Assembly: GCF_000428905.1 (NCBI RefSeq)
Contig: NZ_KE386814.1
Location: 248,001-312,000 of the forward strand
Origin: Brumicola pallidula DSM 14239 = ACAM 615
GTDB taxonomy: Bacteria > Pseudomonadota > Gammaproteobacteria > Enterobacterales > Alteromonadaceae
DNA length: 64,000 nucleotides
Direction: 5' to 3'
A model generated the notes under the pieces. The model worked only from the letters and a program-made list of their open reading frames with translations. It did no database searches and was not told the origin of the DNA. The position numbers and the translations under genes were made by a program. Every line of letters starts with the position of its first letter. The stretch's first letter is position 1. Below, piece after piece: positions 1 through 8,302 of this stretch.

Positions 1-334
1 CCGTTAAACTCTGCTCATAAATAGCGATCCGCTCTTCAATAGCGCGTTGAGATGCAGCCCACTGTTGATTCTCAAATCGTTCTTTTGCCCCCGCTGTAAT
101 ACGACTATGCCAACGATATGATTTATCAAAACCAGTGATGATTTGGTAGGCAAATTGGCGTGCAATTGCGTCCAGCGCTTGCTGATTGCTGCTGGCTTCG
201 TTTTTACTTTTGTTGTCGCTCAATGGAGAAGTGCTAACTAAACCTTCATGGCTAATAGGCGCTAACGTATTCTTCGCAGAATGAATGGACGCAGCAGGCA
301 CAATACTTTTTGGCGAAGCGGTTTTTTTTTTCAT
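1..334 (-). CDS. aceK: Isocitrate dehydrogenase kinase/phosphatase, N-terminal part (gene runs off the window)
   Basis: The first 111 codons are visible. AceK phosphorylates and dephosphorylates isocitrate dehydrogenase and so splits flux between the TCA cycle and the glyoxylate shunt. Recognition rests on the segment around residues 58-108: an ITGFDKSY-like stretch, then ITAGAKERFE, then an IEERIAIYE-like helix, which matches the usual AceK start. About 50 low-complexity residues precede it, which is longer than usual. The ATG at 334 is followed at once by ten A bases, a possible slippage site. The catalytic kinase domain lies outside the window. Confidence 0.85.
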   Translation of the reverse strand, partial: MKKKTASPKSIVPAASIHSAKNTLAPISHEGLVSTSPLSDNKSKNEASSNQQALDAIARQFAYQIITGFDKSYRWHSRITAGAKERFENQQWAASQRAIEERIAIYEQSLT

Positions 335-518
335 CGTTTAACTATTCTTCATTGCCTTGCGTTAACTTATGCTAGATTACCATGTATTTTATACTCTGCT
401 AACACGTTGTCATTGTCGCGACCTTGATTAATCCAATCCTTACTATATATTTTATATTAAGCGAGTGCAGATAAAAGGCTATTAGTAACTGTGCACTTCA
501 AGTTAAGTAGGAATTACA

Positions 519-1052
519 TTGATATTTAAAACACTCGACAAGCTGTTTTTTGGCGTCACATTAGTTTTGGCTCTTCAAGTGCCTCAGTTGGCGGATCATT
601 ATCAGCAATTTTTAGCGGGCATGCATGAATCGAATCAATGGCAAATTGATGGGTATCAAAAAACTGCCAAAAAATACAATTATGACTCTGTAGACGCTAT
701 GATTGAACATCATCTGCAAAATGCAGTTCCTAGCGTGCGCGATGACGCAGTTCAGAAACAACAAACCATCATTAAGTATAATGAGTTGAGTGAAGGACTC
801 GCGGTTTTCCAAAGCGGCAATATAATTCAGAAGTTGTTCTTTATGCTGTCCCCAAGTGGTTGGCAATACATAGACAATACCTTAGAAAATTTTTCATTTG
901 GTTTACCTATTACAACCGAAGGTATTTTATTTGGTGTATTATTTGGCTTGTTTTTGAACCTACTTATTAGCACACCAACATCGATGATTGCAAAGAGACG
1001 TCGAGAGCGAAAAAAACAAAAGGGACTAAAAAACGGAATTGTAGACAGCTAA
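519..1052 (+). CDS. DUF2937 family membrane protein
   Basis: A 177-aa protein with a hydrophobic N-terminal segment (about residues 9-25), a soluble helical middle and a second membrane segment near residues 134-152, ending in a very basic tail (RRRERKKQK). This architecture fits DUF2937, a family of unknown function common in marine gammaproteobacteria. The start is a TTG preceded by TAGGAA at good distance; no ATG gives a better N-terminus. It is divergent from aceK. No function is assigned. Confidence 0.7.
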   Translation: MIFKTLDKLFFGVTLVLALQVPQLADHYQQFLAGMHESNQWQIDGYQKTAKKYNYDSVDAMIEHHLQNAVPSVRDDAVQKQQTIIKYNELSEGLAVFQSGNIIQKLFFMLSPSGWQYIDNTLENFSFGLPITTEGILFGVLFGLFLNLLISTPTSMIAKRRRERKKQKGLKNGIVDS

Positions 1053-1366
1053 CTTTTTAATTTTTTTATAAAGCTTTATAATTCCGCTTTATTATCAACT
1101 TTTATGCTTAAACGCTATTAATAAAACAGTGTTATAAAACGCACAGCTAACAGGCTCTCCAGAGGTTTTGTTTTGAAAAACCGCAACTTCTAATATCCTA
1201 GTATTTGCGCTTATATCGGTGTTGAGCAGAAAAACATCATTTAATCCCACCAAATCGTATAAAATACTGTATATTCCGCATTCATTTTTTGACTGTAGCC
1301 AGTGGTTATTGGTCTTTCATGCCATTAAACGACTACATTACAGAAAACCGCTACAGAGGACCCCAC
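1053..1366 (+). other. Gene-free leader region upstream of the DEAD-box helicase
   Basis: This 314-bp AT-rich gap holds no credible gene. An in-frame upstream extension of the helicase from 1289 exists, but the ATG at 1367 has a much better ribosome site (GAGGA). The gap is long enough for a structured 5' UTR of the kind seen on cold-inducible helicase mRNAs; no defined motif was recognised. Confidence 0.4.
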
Positions 1367-2629
1367 ATGAAATTTTCAACTTTAGGCCTACACGCATCAC
1401 TTGAGCAAGCTATTGAGGCTTGCGGATACAGCGAGATGACGCCTGTTCAAGAATTATCAATGGTGAAAGCGCGTCGCGGTAAAGACTTGCTTGTCCATGC
1501 CCAAACGGGTACCGGTAAAACGGCTGCTTTTGGATTGCCTGTTTTGCAGCAAATGCTTGATACGCCTAAAGAGACTATTTCAAGTAGCCCAAGAGCGCTA
1601 ATTTTAACCCCAACCCGAGAACTCGCTGAGCAACTTGCTGAAGCTATCGGTGGTTATGCTCAATTCACGGCATTAACGGTTACGGCATTATACGGTGGCG
1701 TAAAAATGGCTGGGCAAATGAGCAAATTAAAACAAGGGATTGATGTGCTTATTGCAACGCCTGGTCGTTTACTCGAACACATGGCACTGAATAACGTGAC
1801 TTTGGCCAACGCAGAGTTTGTTGTGCTTGATGAAGCCGATCGCATGCTAGACATGGGCTTTATCGCTGATGTGAGTAAAATTATGCAGCACACGGCGAAA
1901 AAACGCCAAACTCTCTTATACTCTGCAACCAGTTCGCCCGCAGTAAATGAGTTGTGCCACAAGATCCTAAATAATCACACTGAAATTCGAGTGAGCAGAG
2001 CTAATGCTGCTGCTGACACAGTAAACCATGTAATGTACCCGGTTGAAGAATCACGCAAAATTGATTTATTTAAGGCCTTGCTGAAAGAACAAAATTGGTT
2101 CCAAGTATTGGTTTTTACCAGCACAAAAGAGCAGGCCGACAAACTCATGGCGGCACTCAAACAAAGTAAAATTGAGGCTGCGGTTTGTCACGGTGATAAA
2201 AGTCAGGGCTCACGTCGCCGCGCACTGGCTGATTTTAAGTCAGCCAAGCTTCAGGTATTAATTTCAACTGAAGTTGCAGCACGAGGACTAGACATTCAAG
2301 GTTTGGATTTTGTGGTCAATTACAATCTGCCTTACTTACCCGAAGATTATGTTCACAGAATTGGTCGTACGGGTCGCGCTGGAAACTCAGGTAATGCAAT
2401 TTCATTTGTGAGTCGTGAAGAAGAGCGCACCATAAGTCGCATTGAGACGCTTATTGGTTCTTCTATTAAGCGAGTGGTAAAGAAAGGGTTTGAAGTGAGC
2501 AATCGTCAAAGTTTGTTGAAAAGCATTTCAAAGAGCGGTCGCCCTAGCAAAACCAACAAAGTGAGTAAAACAGATATCACGGGTGATAAAGTTAAAGCGA
2601 AGAAACGCAATACTTCTAAACGCAAGTAG
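1367..2629 (+). CDS. DEAD-box ATP-dependent RNA helicase, RhlE-like
   Basis: A 420-aa ATP-dependent RNA helicase acting in ribosome assembly or RNA turnover in the cytoplasm. Motifs are in the expected order: AQTGTGKT (residues 45-52), PTREL (82-86), TPGR (about 132-135), DEAD (155-158), SAT, RGLDI, and HRIGRTGRAG. The N-terminal Q-motif region (FSTLGL, TPVQ) is typical of RhlE. The last 50 residues are strongly basic and of low complexity, as in RhlE/DbpA tails that bind RNA. The start at 1367 is chosen for its GAGGA site and family fit. Which paralogue this is (RhlE, SrmB, other) cannot be settled here. Confidence 0.9.
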   Translation: MKFSTLGLHASLEQAIEACGYSEMTPVQELSMVKARRGKDLLVHAQTGTGKTAAFGLPVLQQMLDTPKETISSSPRALILTPTRELAEQLAEAIGGYAQFTALTVTALYGGVKMAGQMSKLKQGIDVLIATPGRLLEHMALNNVTLANAEFVVLDEADRMLDMGFIADVSKIMQHTAKKRQTLLYSATSSPAVNELCHKILNNHTEIRVSRANAAADTVNHVMYPVEESRKIDLFKALLKEQNWFQVLVFTSTKEQADKLMAALKQSKIEAAVCHGDKSQGSRRRALADFKSAKLQVLISTEVAARGLDIQGLDFVVNYNLPYLPEDYVHRIGRTGRAGNSGNAISFVSREEERTISRIETLIGSSIKRVVKKGFEVSNRQSLLKSISKSGRPSKTNKVSKTDITGDKVKAKKRNTSKRK

Positions 2630-2666
2630 TACGTTTCGATTCTTTAGCGTTTTTTTATTGCATGCG

Positions 2667-3821
2667 TTATCTTATTGCATGCGCAATGTATTGTTTAATT
2701 TCGCTTAAACTATTTGGGTTTTTGAAGATATCAGACACATACTGAGGCTCATTTAAAATGCCTTTGGTAATCAATCGGCTAATTTGTGGCAAATAGTCAA
2801 TCGATGTTTTACCCGCAAATAGTAAATTGAAATTAGGCTCGTTTTCATAAGCATTCAGCATTTTATGAAAACCTTGCATGTATAAATAATCCTTCACGAA
2901 ACCGCCACCTCTGTATATGCGTGAACATACCGCGAAGGCAATATCATTGCTCGCGCCATACTCTTCTTTAAGCATTAAAAAACTTTTTCTGAAGCTTTTT
3001 TCCTTTATCATGGATTGCACTGCGACTACCCGCAAGGCCAATATTTTCAAACGTTTGATGGTTAAGTTATCCGACAAGTATTCACTTAAAATAGCCAAAC
3101 CTTCTTGCGTCATGGTATTAAGCGGGTTACCTATTTCTAATATTCTTAGCGGTTGCTGTCTTGCATTTAACGTGGTTACTAGGTGCACGCCAATTTCATG
3201 TTGTGCCAAGGCATTGGTGTCGCTTAATGAAAGCTTTGCATTTTTGTTTAATTTAAGTGTATTACCTGATATTAGGGCATTTGCGATCATGTTTTCTTCG
3301 ATCTTGAGATTGTAGGGTAAGCCATTACTTTCAGCAAAATCGACTAATATTTTTTTGATTTCCTCAAATACTAAAACTTCCTCATTTTCCTCATTTAGAT
3401 TACCGGGTAAATGCAGGATGAATTTTGCGTTGCCGATATCTTTTTGTGTGGGCTCACCAAAATAACGAAGAGAATCATAAATAAAGTCACTAGTACCAAT
3501 AGAGTTGAATTGATCTACTTTGTCTAAGTAGCTATCAATGGTGTCAAAATAAATTTCCGTAAGGTCGTCATCTACGACCTTTTCAAGGGGTAAATTTAAT
3601 AACCTCCTTTTGGTTGCAAATACGTCTAATTTACTGCCTTCATAGGTGAACTCAGGTTCAATCGAAAAGTGGCTATCAAAGAAGGTTTTTTTTTGTTGGT
3701 CAAAATTAGTTGGATTTACTGCGCTCAAAATATTGATTGTTTTTGTGATTTCGTAAAATTCACTGTCAAATTCAATTAATTCTTGAGAGATTTGTGGCTT
3801 ACCTAGAATGACCTCTGTCAC
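2667..3821 (-). CDS. DUF1704 (QEGLA-motif) zinc peptidase-like protein
   Basis: A 384-aa protein of the family annotated as flavohemoglobin expression-modulating QEGLA-motif protein (DUF1704). It shows the zinc-site motif HEIGVH at residues 208-213 and the signature QEGLA at 239-243, in the usual spacing. The family is related in fold to eukaryotic tubulin tyrosine carboxypeptidases (MATCAP), so metallo-carboxypeptidase activity is likely by analogy; the bacterial substrate is unknown. It is alone, convergent with the helicase gene, with no flavohemoglobin gene in view. Confidence 0.85.
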   Translation of the reverse strand: MTEVILGKPQISQELIEFDSEFYEITKTINILSAVNPTNFDQQKKTFFDSHFSIEPEFTYEGSKLDVFATKRRLLNLPLEKVVDDDLTEIYFDTIDSYLDKVDQFNSIGTSDFIYDSLRYFGEPTQKDIGNAKFILHLPGNLNEENEEVLVFEEIKKILVDFAESNGLPYNLKIEENMIANALISGNTLKLNKNAKLSLSDTNALAQHEIGVHLVTTLNARQQPLRILEIGNPLNTMTQEGLAILSEYLSDNLTIKRLKILALRVVAVQSMIKEKSFRKSFLMLKEEYGASNDIAFAVCSRIYRGGGFVKDYLYMQGFHKMLNAYENEPNFNLLFAGKTSIDYLPQISRLITKGILNEPQYVSDIFKNPNSLSEIKQYIAHAIR

Positions 3822-4009
3822 TTTTTATCCTTTGATTTTTGGGAGCAGTCTACACTGATGAACTTTTACATATAGTAGCTTTATGTTCAATGATACTAGT
3901 AATGCTGCGTATGAGTTTATTTTTGAGTCGTCAATTATATCAAGTAGTCGAGTAAGCGGGCTGCATTTGTGCCGTCAGAGGTAGGTTTTGATGAACATTC
4001 TTTATTATT

Positions 4010-4040
4010 GCGCTCAAGTTCTCAGTGTTAACTTGAGCGC
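4010..4040. other. Perfect 11-bp inverted repeat downstream of hpf
   Basis: Arms GCGCTCAAGTT (4010-4020) and its exact complement (4030-4040) flank a 9-base loop just past the hpf stop. Neither side has a strong T tract, so it may be a weak terminator or an mRNA 3'-end stabiliser rather than a classical intrinsic terminator. Confidence 0.5.
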
Positions 4041-4060
4041 GTTTGCTAAATAGAGATGGC

Positions 4061-4417
4061 TTAACTTAGGTCCATATCTTGGATAATTTCATGCGCAATT
4101 TCTGGTGTAGTTACTGTGGGTTTCTCATGTAAGTCACCTTTTAATTGGCCTTTTCGGTGTTTAAGCGCTGCATCTAATTTTTTAATGGCTTGAGAAACGG
4201 CCGGATACATAACGTCATTCTTGCCTTTTACTGCAATACTGCTACCTTCATATTTAGTGGCAACCTCGGCGCTGTATTCTCTGTGCTCTTTAGTCAAAAT
4301 CACATCTACGGCGATGAGGGTCGGGAAATGGCTCTCTATTTTTGAGAATTTCTGCTGAATATCTGCTTTAGCTGACTCTGAGATATCGCAGTGGTGACCT
4401 GAAACATTTATTTTCAT
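4061..4417 (-). CDS. hpf: Ribosome hibernation promoting factor (short HPF/RaiA type)
   Basis: A 118-aa protein of the HPF/YfiA family, which binds the 30S decoding centre and inactivates or dimerises ribosomes in stationary phase. The beta-alpha-beta-beta-beta-alpha core is visible: the MKINVSGHH start, the HFPTLIAVDVIL strand, the VATKYEGSSIAVKGKNDVMY hairpin, and a C-terminal helix with AIKKLDAALKHRKGQLKG. It is the short form, without the long C-terminal dimerisation domain. The short acidic tail could also suggest a RaiA-like member. It is monocistronic, with no rpoN neighbour. Confidence 0.88.
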   Translation of the reverse strand: MKINVSGHHCDISESAKADIQQKFSKIESHFPTLIAVDVILTKEHREYSAEVATKYEGSSIAVKGKNDVMYPAVSQAIKKLDAALKHRKGQLKGDLHEKPTVTTPEIAHEIIQDMDLS

Positions 4418-4738
4418 AGGTTTTCCTCTTTGCTTTGATTACGTTTTTTTTGTTTGCATCACTGTATAGCTTGGGACAATATAAGAAAAACACAAGGTAT
4501 TAAACATTTTTTTTATGCCAGTGACTTAAAACATATGGATGTTGGAAGCTAGATCAATAATTGGGTCTATATCGTTTTCTCGCTTTAAGTTGTTAGTCGC
4601 ATGAAGTGAGTATTGCTTGAACTCAGTTCTGTTGTATAGATCTAGGATAGCGTTTATTCTTTATATCTTAGAACGTCGACAACACTACAATAATCAGCAT
4701 GACTGCGGCGATAACAAAATTCAACAGGCGAGACATTC
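4418..4738. other. Gene-free intergenic region between divergent hpf and hydrolase
   Basis: This 321-bp gap must carry two divergent promoters. It is AT-rich with T tracts near 4445 and 4508. No operator, small RNA or repeat was recognised. Confidence 0.4.
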
Positions 4739-5620
4739 ATGACTACTCATGCATTTGGCGAAAACAGTACGTATACTATCCCAACCAAAAACAATGAGGA
4801 TCTCCTCGTTCGTAAATGGAATGCAGCAGAGACACCTAAGGGGATCATTATCGCGATCCATGGCGGAATGGCTCACTCTGGAGACTGGAATGTGGTGGCG
4901 CAGTTCTATAATCAAAAGGGGTATGAGCTGCATGCCATAGACCTTCCTGGCCATGGAACCTACGCCGAAATAAATGCGGGTAAAAGAAACTTACTTGATA
5001 TTGAAACATTTGATGTTTATTTACAGCATATTCATGATCTCGTTAACGCTTCACAAAACGATACTCAGGATCTTCCAATCTATATTTTTGGCCATTCGAT
5101 GGGTGGACTAATCGCTTTGCTATATGGGCTGAGTTTAGGCAAAAACCAAAAAAACATCCGCGGTTTTGGAATTTCTTCACCTTGGCTCAAGAATAAGACG
5201 GGTCCACCTATTCCAGTATTTATTGTAAATATACTTGCAAAATTTCTCCCCACTTTGCCAGTTTCATTAAAAATTGATTTGAGCCAGTTGACTCATGACC
5301 AAGCAGTTTTGAAGCGACATCAGCAAGACATCGACTCTGGACTGCGAGGCGGATTTGCCACTCCTCGTTTCGCCAATGTCTCCAAACAGGCTCAAGCGAA
5401 ACTAGCAATAGAACTCTCGAATTGGGCAGAATATCCTCTTGCTGTGGCTATTGCTGGAATGGATCATCTGGCAGACGCTCAGTTTGCTAAGACTCAAATG
5501 GACCTCATCCAGTCACCGCTAGCGCAATACCGTTATTATGAAGATAACCTGCATGAGAACTTTAATGAAATAAACCGAGATGAGGTTTTTCAGTACCTTT
5601 TCGACTCACTTAACATGTAA
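4739..5620 (+). CDS. Alpha/beta hydrolase, monoacylglycerol lipase/lysophospholipase-like
   Basis: A 293-aa serine hydrolase of the Hydrolase_4 type. The nucleophile elbow GHSMGG places Ser at residue 120; the probable acid is Asp242 (AGMDHLAD) and the base His272 (NLHEN). The oxyanion strand IIIAIHGGMAHSGDW (from about 36) is typical of monoglyceride lipases and lysophospholipase L2. There is no signal peptide, so it is cytoplasmic. Lipid ester hydrolysis is the likely role; the exact substrate is unknown. It converges with the sulfotransferase gene. Confidence 0.85.
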   Translation: MTTHAFGENSTYTIPTKNNEDLLVRKWNAAETPKGIIIAIHGGMAHSGDWNVVAQFYNQKGYELHAIDLPGHGTYAEINAGKRNLLDIETFDVYLQHIHDLVNASQNDTQDLPIYIFGHSMGGLIALLYGLSLGKNQKNIRGFGISSPWLKNKTGPPIPVFIVNILAKFLPTLPVSLKIDLSQLTHDQAVLKRHQQDIDSGLRGGFATPRFANVSKQAQAKLAIELSNWAEYPLAVAIAGMDHLADAQFAKTQMDLIQSPLAQYRYYEDNLHENFNEINRDEVFQYLFDSLNM

Positions 5621-5646
5621 TCAGAAGGTAATGAAGAGAGCGCCCC

Positions 5647-6585
5647 CTAGACCTTTGACTTAAAGTTTATAGGCTTAGATAACTGCAGGACTCTTTTCTT
5701 AGATGCTTCATCAATCAATATGTCATTTGCATAATTCTCAAGGACCGAATTGATTGCTTTTAAATGAGGCATCAAAAGTGTTTTGTCTTTTGCTTTAATA
5801 TTATAGTGGTTTATGGTTCTTAGTAATTTTATTGAAGCACTATTTACACTACTATTTTGTCTCGGGGTCGGATTGTCATGAGGAGTCGCGAGCCCTAATT
5901 TCCGTATGACTTCTTGCACCACATCACCTTCATATTGAAATACTGAAATATTATTTATACCAAACACTGTTTGGCATTCTGTAACGAAGCCTTGATAGTC
6001 TAAATGTTGAAAAAACCAGTTGATATTTAACATTTCAGCAAAGGATAAGTCCTTGCCATAACATGGGTTGCCGACAACTTGGGGGTTGCGAATACATTGC
6101 TTATAGTAACTTTCAATAAAACCTAAGGGTTCACGAAACCACACCCAGACTTCAATATCGAAGAGTTTACTCAACTCACCTAAAATATCTTTTGATTGGC
6201 TGGGAAAATCCCACCAGTAATTATAAATACCTTCAGATGACAATATAATGGTGTGGGTGTCGTTTTTAACTTGTGAGATTATATTCTTAAAGTTTTCTAG
6301 CAAGCTGTCCAAATTTACCGTTACTAAATTCTTCTCAAACCATTGGTGTTTTGGTGCTGCGGTATTCTGTAATTTATCAAGATTATGTGGATAAAGGATC
6401 CCTTTTCCTCTGAGCTTACGTTGTTTTTTATCAAGATAGGTTTGCAAGCTAGTGGTGCCAGTTTTTGGTGTGCCAACATGGATGACCAGCTTGAGTTTCT
6501 GGAGTTTAAGTTGCTCTAGTGATTGCTTAAATGGTGCTAATAACCCAGTTAATTCTTTAATAAAATGAAGCTTCGATTTTTCCAT
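5647..6585 (-). CDS. Sulfotransferase-like P-loop protein
   Basis: A 312-aa protein with the PAPS-binding loop signature GTPKTGTTSL at residues 38-47 after the strand KLVIHV, which fits the sulfotransferase superfamily. A middle segment with VWFREPLGFIESYYKQC resembles the 3'-phosphate-binding region (REP and a nearby Ser). Such enzymes transfer sulfate from PAPS to glycans or small molecules; marine bacteria often carry them with surface-polysaccharide genes, but no such genes flank this one. It is an isolated gene and its acceptor cannot be inferred. Confidence 0.75.
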   Translation of the reverse strand: MEKSKLHFIKELTGLLAPFKQSLEQLKLQKLKLVIHVGTPKTGTTSLQTYLDKKQRKLRGKGILYPHNLDKLQNTAAPKHQWFEKNLVTVNLDSLLENFKNIISQVKNDTHTIILSSEGIYNYWWDFPSQSKDILGELSKLFDIEVWVWFREPLGFIESYYKQCIRNPQVVGNPCYGKDLSFAEMLNINWFFQHLDYQGFVTECQTVFGINNISVFQYEGDVVQEVIRKLGLATPHDNPTPRQNSSVNSASIKLLRTINHYNIKAKDKTLLMPHLKAINSVLENYANDILIDEASKKRVLQLSKPINFKSKV

Positions 6586-6718
6586 CTCGATATATAAAAA
6601 ACCTTTAATTAGCGCGGTTCAAAGAGTTAGCTTATTCTAATCTGAGATATTATTACTAGTCTGTAAATGGCCTTACTCAACATTTACAGAGATACCTAAA
6701 GCATAAACACTGCGGCTC

Positions 6719-6895
6719 TTACTTACCGCAACATTTCTTGTACTTTTTAGCACTACCACAAGGGCATGCATCGTTACGGCCGATTTTAGCGCCTTCTCTA
6801 ATAATCGGAGTTTGTGGCTCGTGATGATGGTGATGGTTGCAATCTGGACCATGAACATGACCTTCGTCGTCATTTTTTTGCTGTTTGCTTGGCAT
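6719..6895 (-). CDS. 58-aa SEC-C motif zinc-binding protein with His-rich segment
   Basis: A small protein with a SEC-C motif near its C-terminus ([14 protein letters not shown], residues 44-57) like the zinc-binding tail of SecA. Before it lies a histidine cluster (HVHGPDC then five His in a row, residues 13-25). It matches the PBPRA1643-type SWIM/SEC-C small proteins of marine gammaproteobacteria. The ATG at 6895 follows an AGGAAAAAAT-like ribosome site. It may bind zinc and dock on SecB-like or ribosomal partners, or buffer metal; function unknown. Confidence 0.8.
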   Translation of the reverse strand: MPSKQQKNDDEGHVHGPDCNHHHHHEPQTPIIREGAKIGRNDACPCGSAKKYKKCCGK

Positions 6896-7011
6896 ATTTT
6901 TTCCTGATTAAATATAAACTATCTTTTTTTTTTCATAATAACAGATCGGATAAAAATCAAAAAAGAATTAAGTCAGATAATTTCAGATGATGGGGAGTAT
7001 TCGCAGCTTTT

Positions 7012-7037
7012 ACAAAAGATATTTACAAAAGATATTT
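7012..7037. repeat. 13-bp direct duplication
   Basis: The unit ACAAAAGATATTT occurs twice head to tail (7012-7024 and 7025-7037), a few bases before a longer 13-bp array. The shared period suggests the same slippage or replication history. Confidence 0.85.
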
Positions 7038-7044
7038 ATAAATT

Positions 7045-7122
7045 GCAGTAATAAAGAGCAGTAATAAATAGCAGTAATAAATTGCAGCAATAAATTGCAG
7101 CAATAAATAGCAGTAATAAATA
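7045..7122. repeat. Six-copy 13-bp tandem array
   Basis: Six consecutive 13-bp units of the form GCAGYAATAAAKW run from 7045 to 7122 with only one to three differences between units. The array lies between the SEC-C gene and the degenerate ORF region and contains no coding sequence that looks real. It is a likely variable-number locus. Confidence 0.9.
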
Positions 7123-7283
7123 GCGCTGCATTCGGTCAATCAGTAGAGTATAAGAGGGGATGTAAAACAAAAAACCGAAGCAATTTGAATCTGCCACTAA
7201 ACATTGACCGCCTATGCTGATTCTTCTGTGAAACACAGTCTGTAACTAATTAAGATATAGGTAGATTATAAGGAAAATAGTAA

Positions 7284-7860
7284 ATGAATAGTGTCTATAA
7301 ATTATACTTAGCTATTGGGTTTTTAGGCGCTATTAGTTTTTATATATTCAGCCAAGGTGATACTAATATTGAAAAGGATACTTTGAGTGAAAATAAAATT
7401 ATAGAGAGCACTCAAGGACTAGAGCCACAAAAAACGTTATATTTTCTAATAAAATGCAAGATAACGACATATGTGATGATTACCAAAGAATAACTAAAGA
7501 AATCGACAAAGACCGAGAGTTCACCCTGATATTGTTGAAGAGTTAATAAAAAAGTTTACTGGCAGTATTAATAGAGTTTGGCTAGAAAATAACAGAACTT
7601 ACTCTTTACTTGCAGCAGCGACGTAAACACTTCAGTTTGAAACACTTCAGTTTGAAACACTTCAGTTTGAAACACTTCAGTTTGAAACACTTCAGTTTGA
7701 AACACTTCAGTTTGAAACAGTAAAGAAGCTAATAGATTTTGGTGTTGTCTATGAAATGACTGGAGACCTTGGCTTGCTATATCTTATAACTGTTCCGCAG
7801 AACGCGAAAGAATTTGAAATAGCAGAAATCACTTTTTTACCTCCCACAAAGCAGTCATAA
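7284..7860 (+). pseudogene. Decayed gene of unknown family containing a minisatellite
   Basis: An ORF starts at 7284 after AAGGAAAATAGTA with a hydrophobic N-terminal segment (possible signal anchor, LYLAIGFLGAISFYIF) and stays open to about 7490. A plausible continuation then sits in the second frame (MQDNDICDDYQRITKEIDK, from 7454) and next in the third frame (RVHPDIVEELIKKF, from 7516) up to a stop at 7624. That third frame continues past the stop through six TLQFE repeats to VKKLIDFGVVYEM and ends with a TAA at 7858. Two frameshifts and one nonsense codon therefore interrupt what looks like one reading frame. Recent pseudogenisation is the simplest reading; sequencing error is possible. 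Family not recognised. Confidence 0.55.
7627..7716. repeat. 15-bp minisatellite, six perfect copies
   Basis: Six identical head-to-tail copies of ACACTTCAGTTTGAA. The period is a multiple of three; in the frame continuous with the downstream decayed coding sequence each copy encodes TLQFE. Perfect identity means recent expansion. There are no spacers, so this is not a CRISPR. Confidence 0.95.
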
Positions 7861-7937
7861 AAGTATGTTGACAACCAATACTTCATCCGAGTCCGAAGCG
7901 ACTAAATAAGCTTTGGTAATAGTCTCATTAACTCAAT

Positions 7938-8279
7938 TCACTCTTGCCCACGCTTAACACCAAGCACTTTTCCGTTCTTCGCTATTTCAACGTAGATAAC
8001 GTTAGTGTTAGTGGCGTTTGTGGCCCTGACAATAAATGTTTTATCTAATTCCTGTATTAGACTGAAACTCGAATCAGTTAACGACTTCCAACTTGCATCA
8101 AGTTTACCTATATCATAGCCTAAGTCCTTAAACGTAAGCTGTTTGACCGATTTATTGGCAATGCTGAGTGCCGTTTCACTGCTGATGATGTCATGGCCCT
8201 CATGGGCTATGGCAAAGCCTGTTCCTATGCATGTAATTAAGAATACGGTGGATATTGCTGTGCGTATCATTTTTTTCAT
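7938..8279 (-). CDS. DUF6488 family periplasmic protein (last gene of metal-efflux operon)
   Basis: A 113-aa protein with an N-terminal signal peptide (hydrophobic residues about 6-24, cleavage near FAIA-HEG) and a potential metal-binding start of the mature chain, HEGHD. The mature part (ALSIANKSVKQL..., then a beta-rich end FIVRATNATNTNVIYVEIAKNGKVL) resembles a PepSY-like fold by pattern only. It is the last gene of the efflux operon, 23 bp after the preceding gene. A periplasmic metal sensor or chaperone role is an inference from context. Confidence 0.7.
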   Translation of the reverse strand: MKKMIRTAISTVFLITCIGTGFAIAHEGHDIISSETALSIANKSVKQLTFKDLGYDIGKLDASWKSLTDSSFSLIQELDKTFIVRATNATNTNVIYVEIAKNGKVLGVKRGQE

Positions 8280-8302
8280 TTCTGCAATCCTCTGTTTATT
8301 TA

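Noticed and set aside
1289-1366. N-terminal extension of the DEAD-box helicase
   Set aside because: No ribosome site and no family similarity; the ATG at 1367 has GAGGA and the conserved start.
4010-4040. Classical intrinsic terminator for hpf
   Set aside because: The 11-bp hairpin is perfect but no T tract follows on the hpf strand; listed only as an inverted repeat.
7627-7716. CRISPR-like array
   Set aside because: The six 15-bp units are contiguous with no spacers and no cas genes are near; it is a minisatellite.
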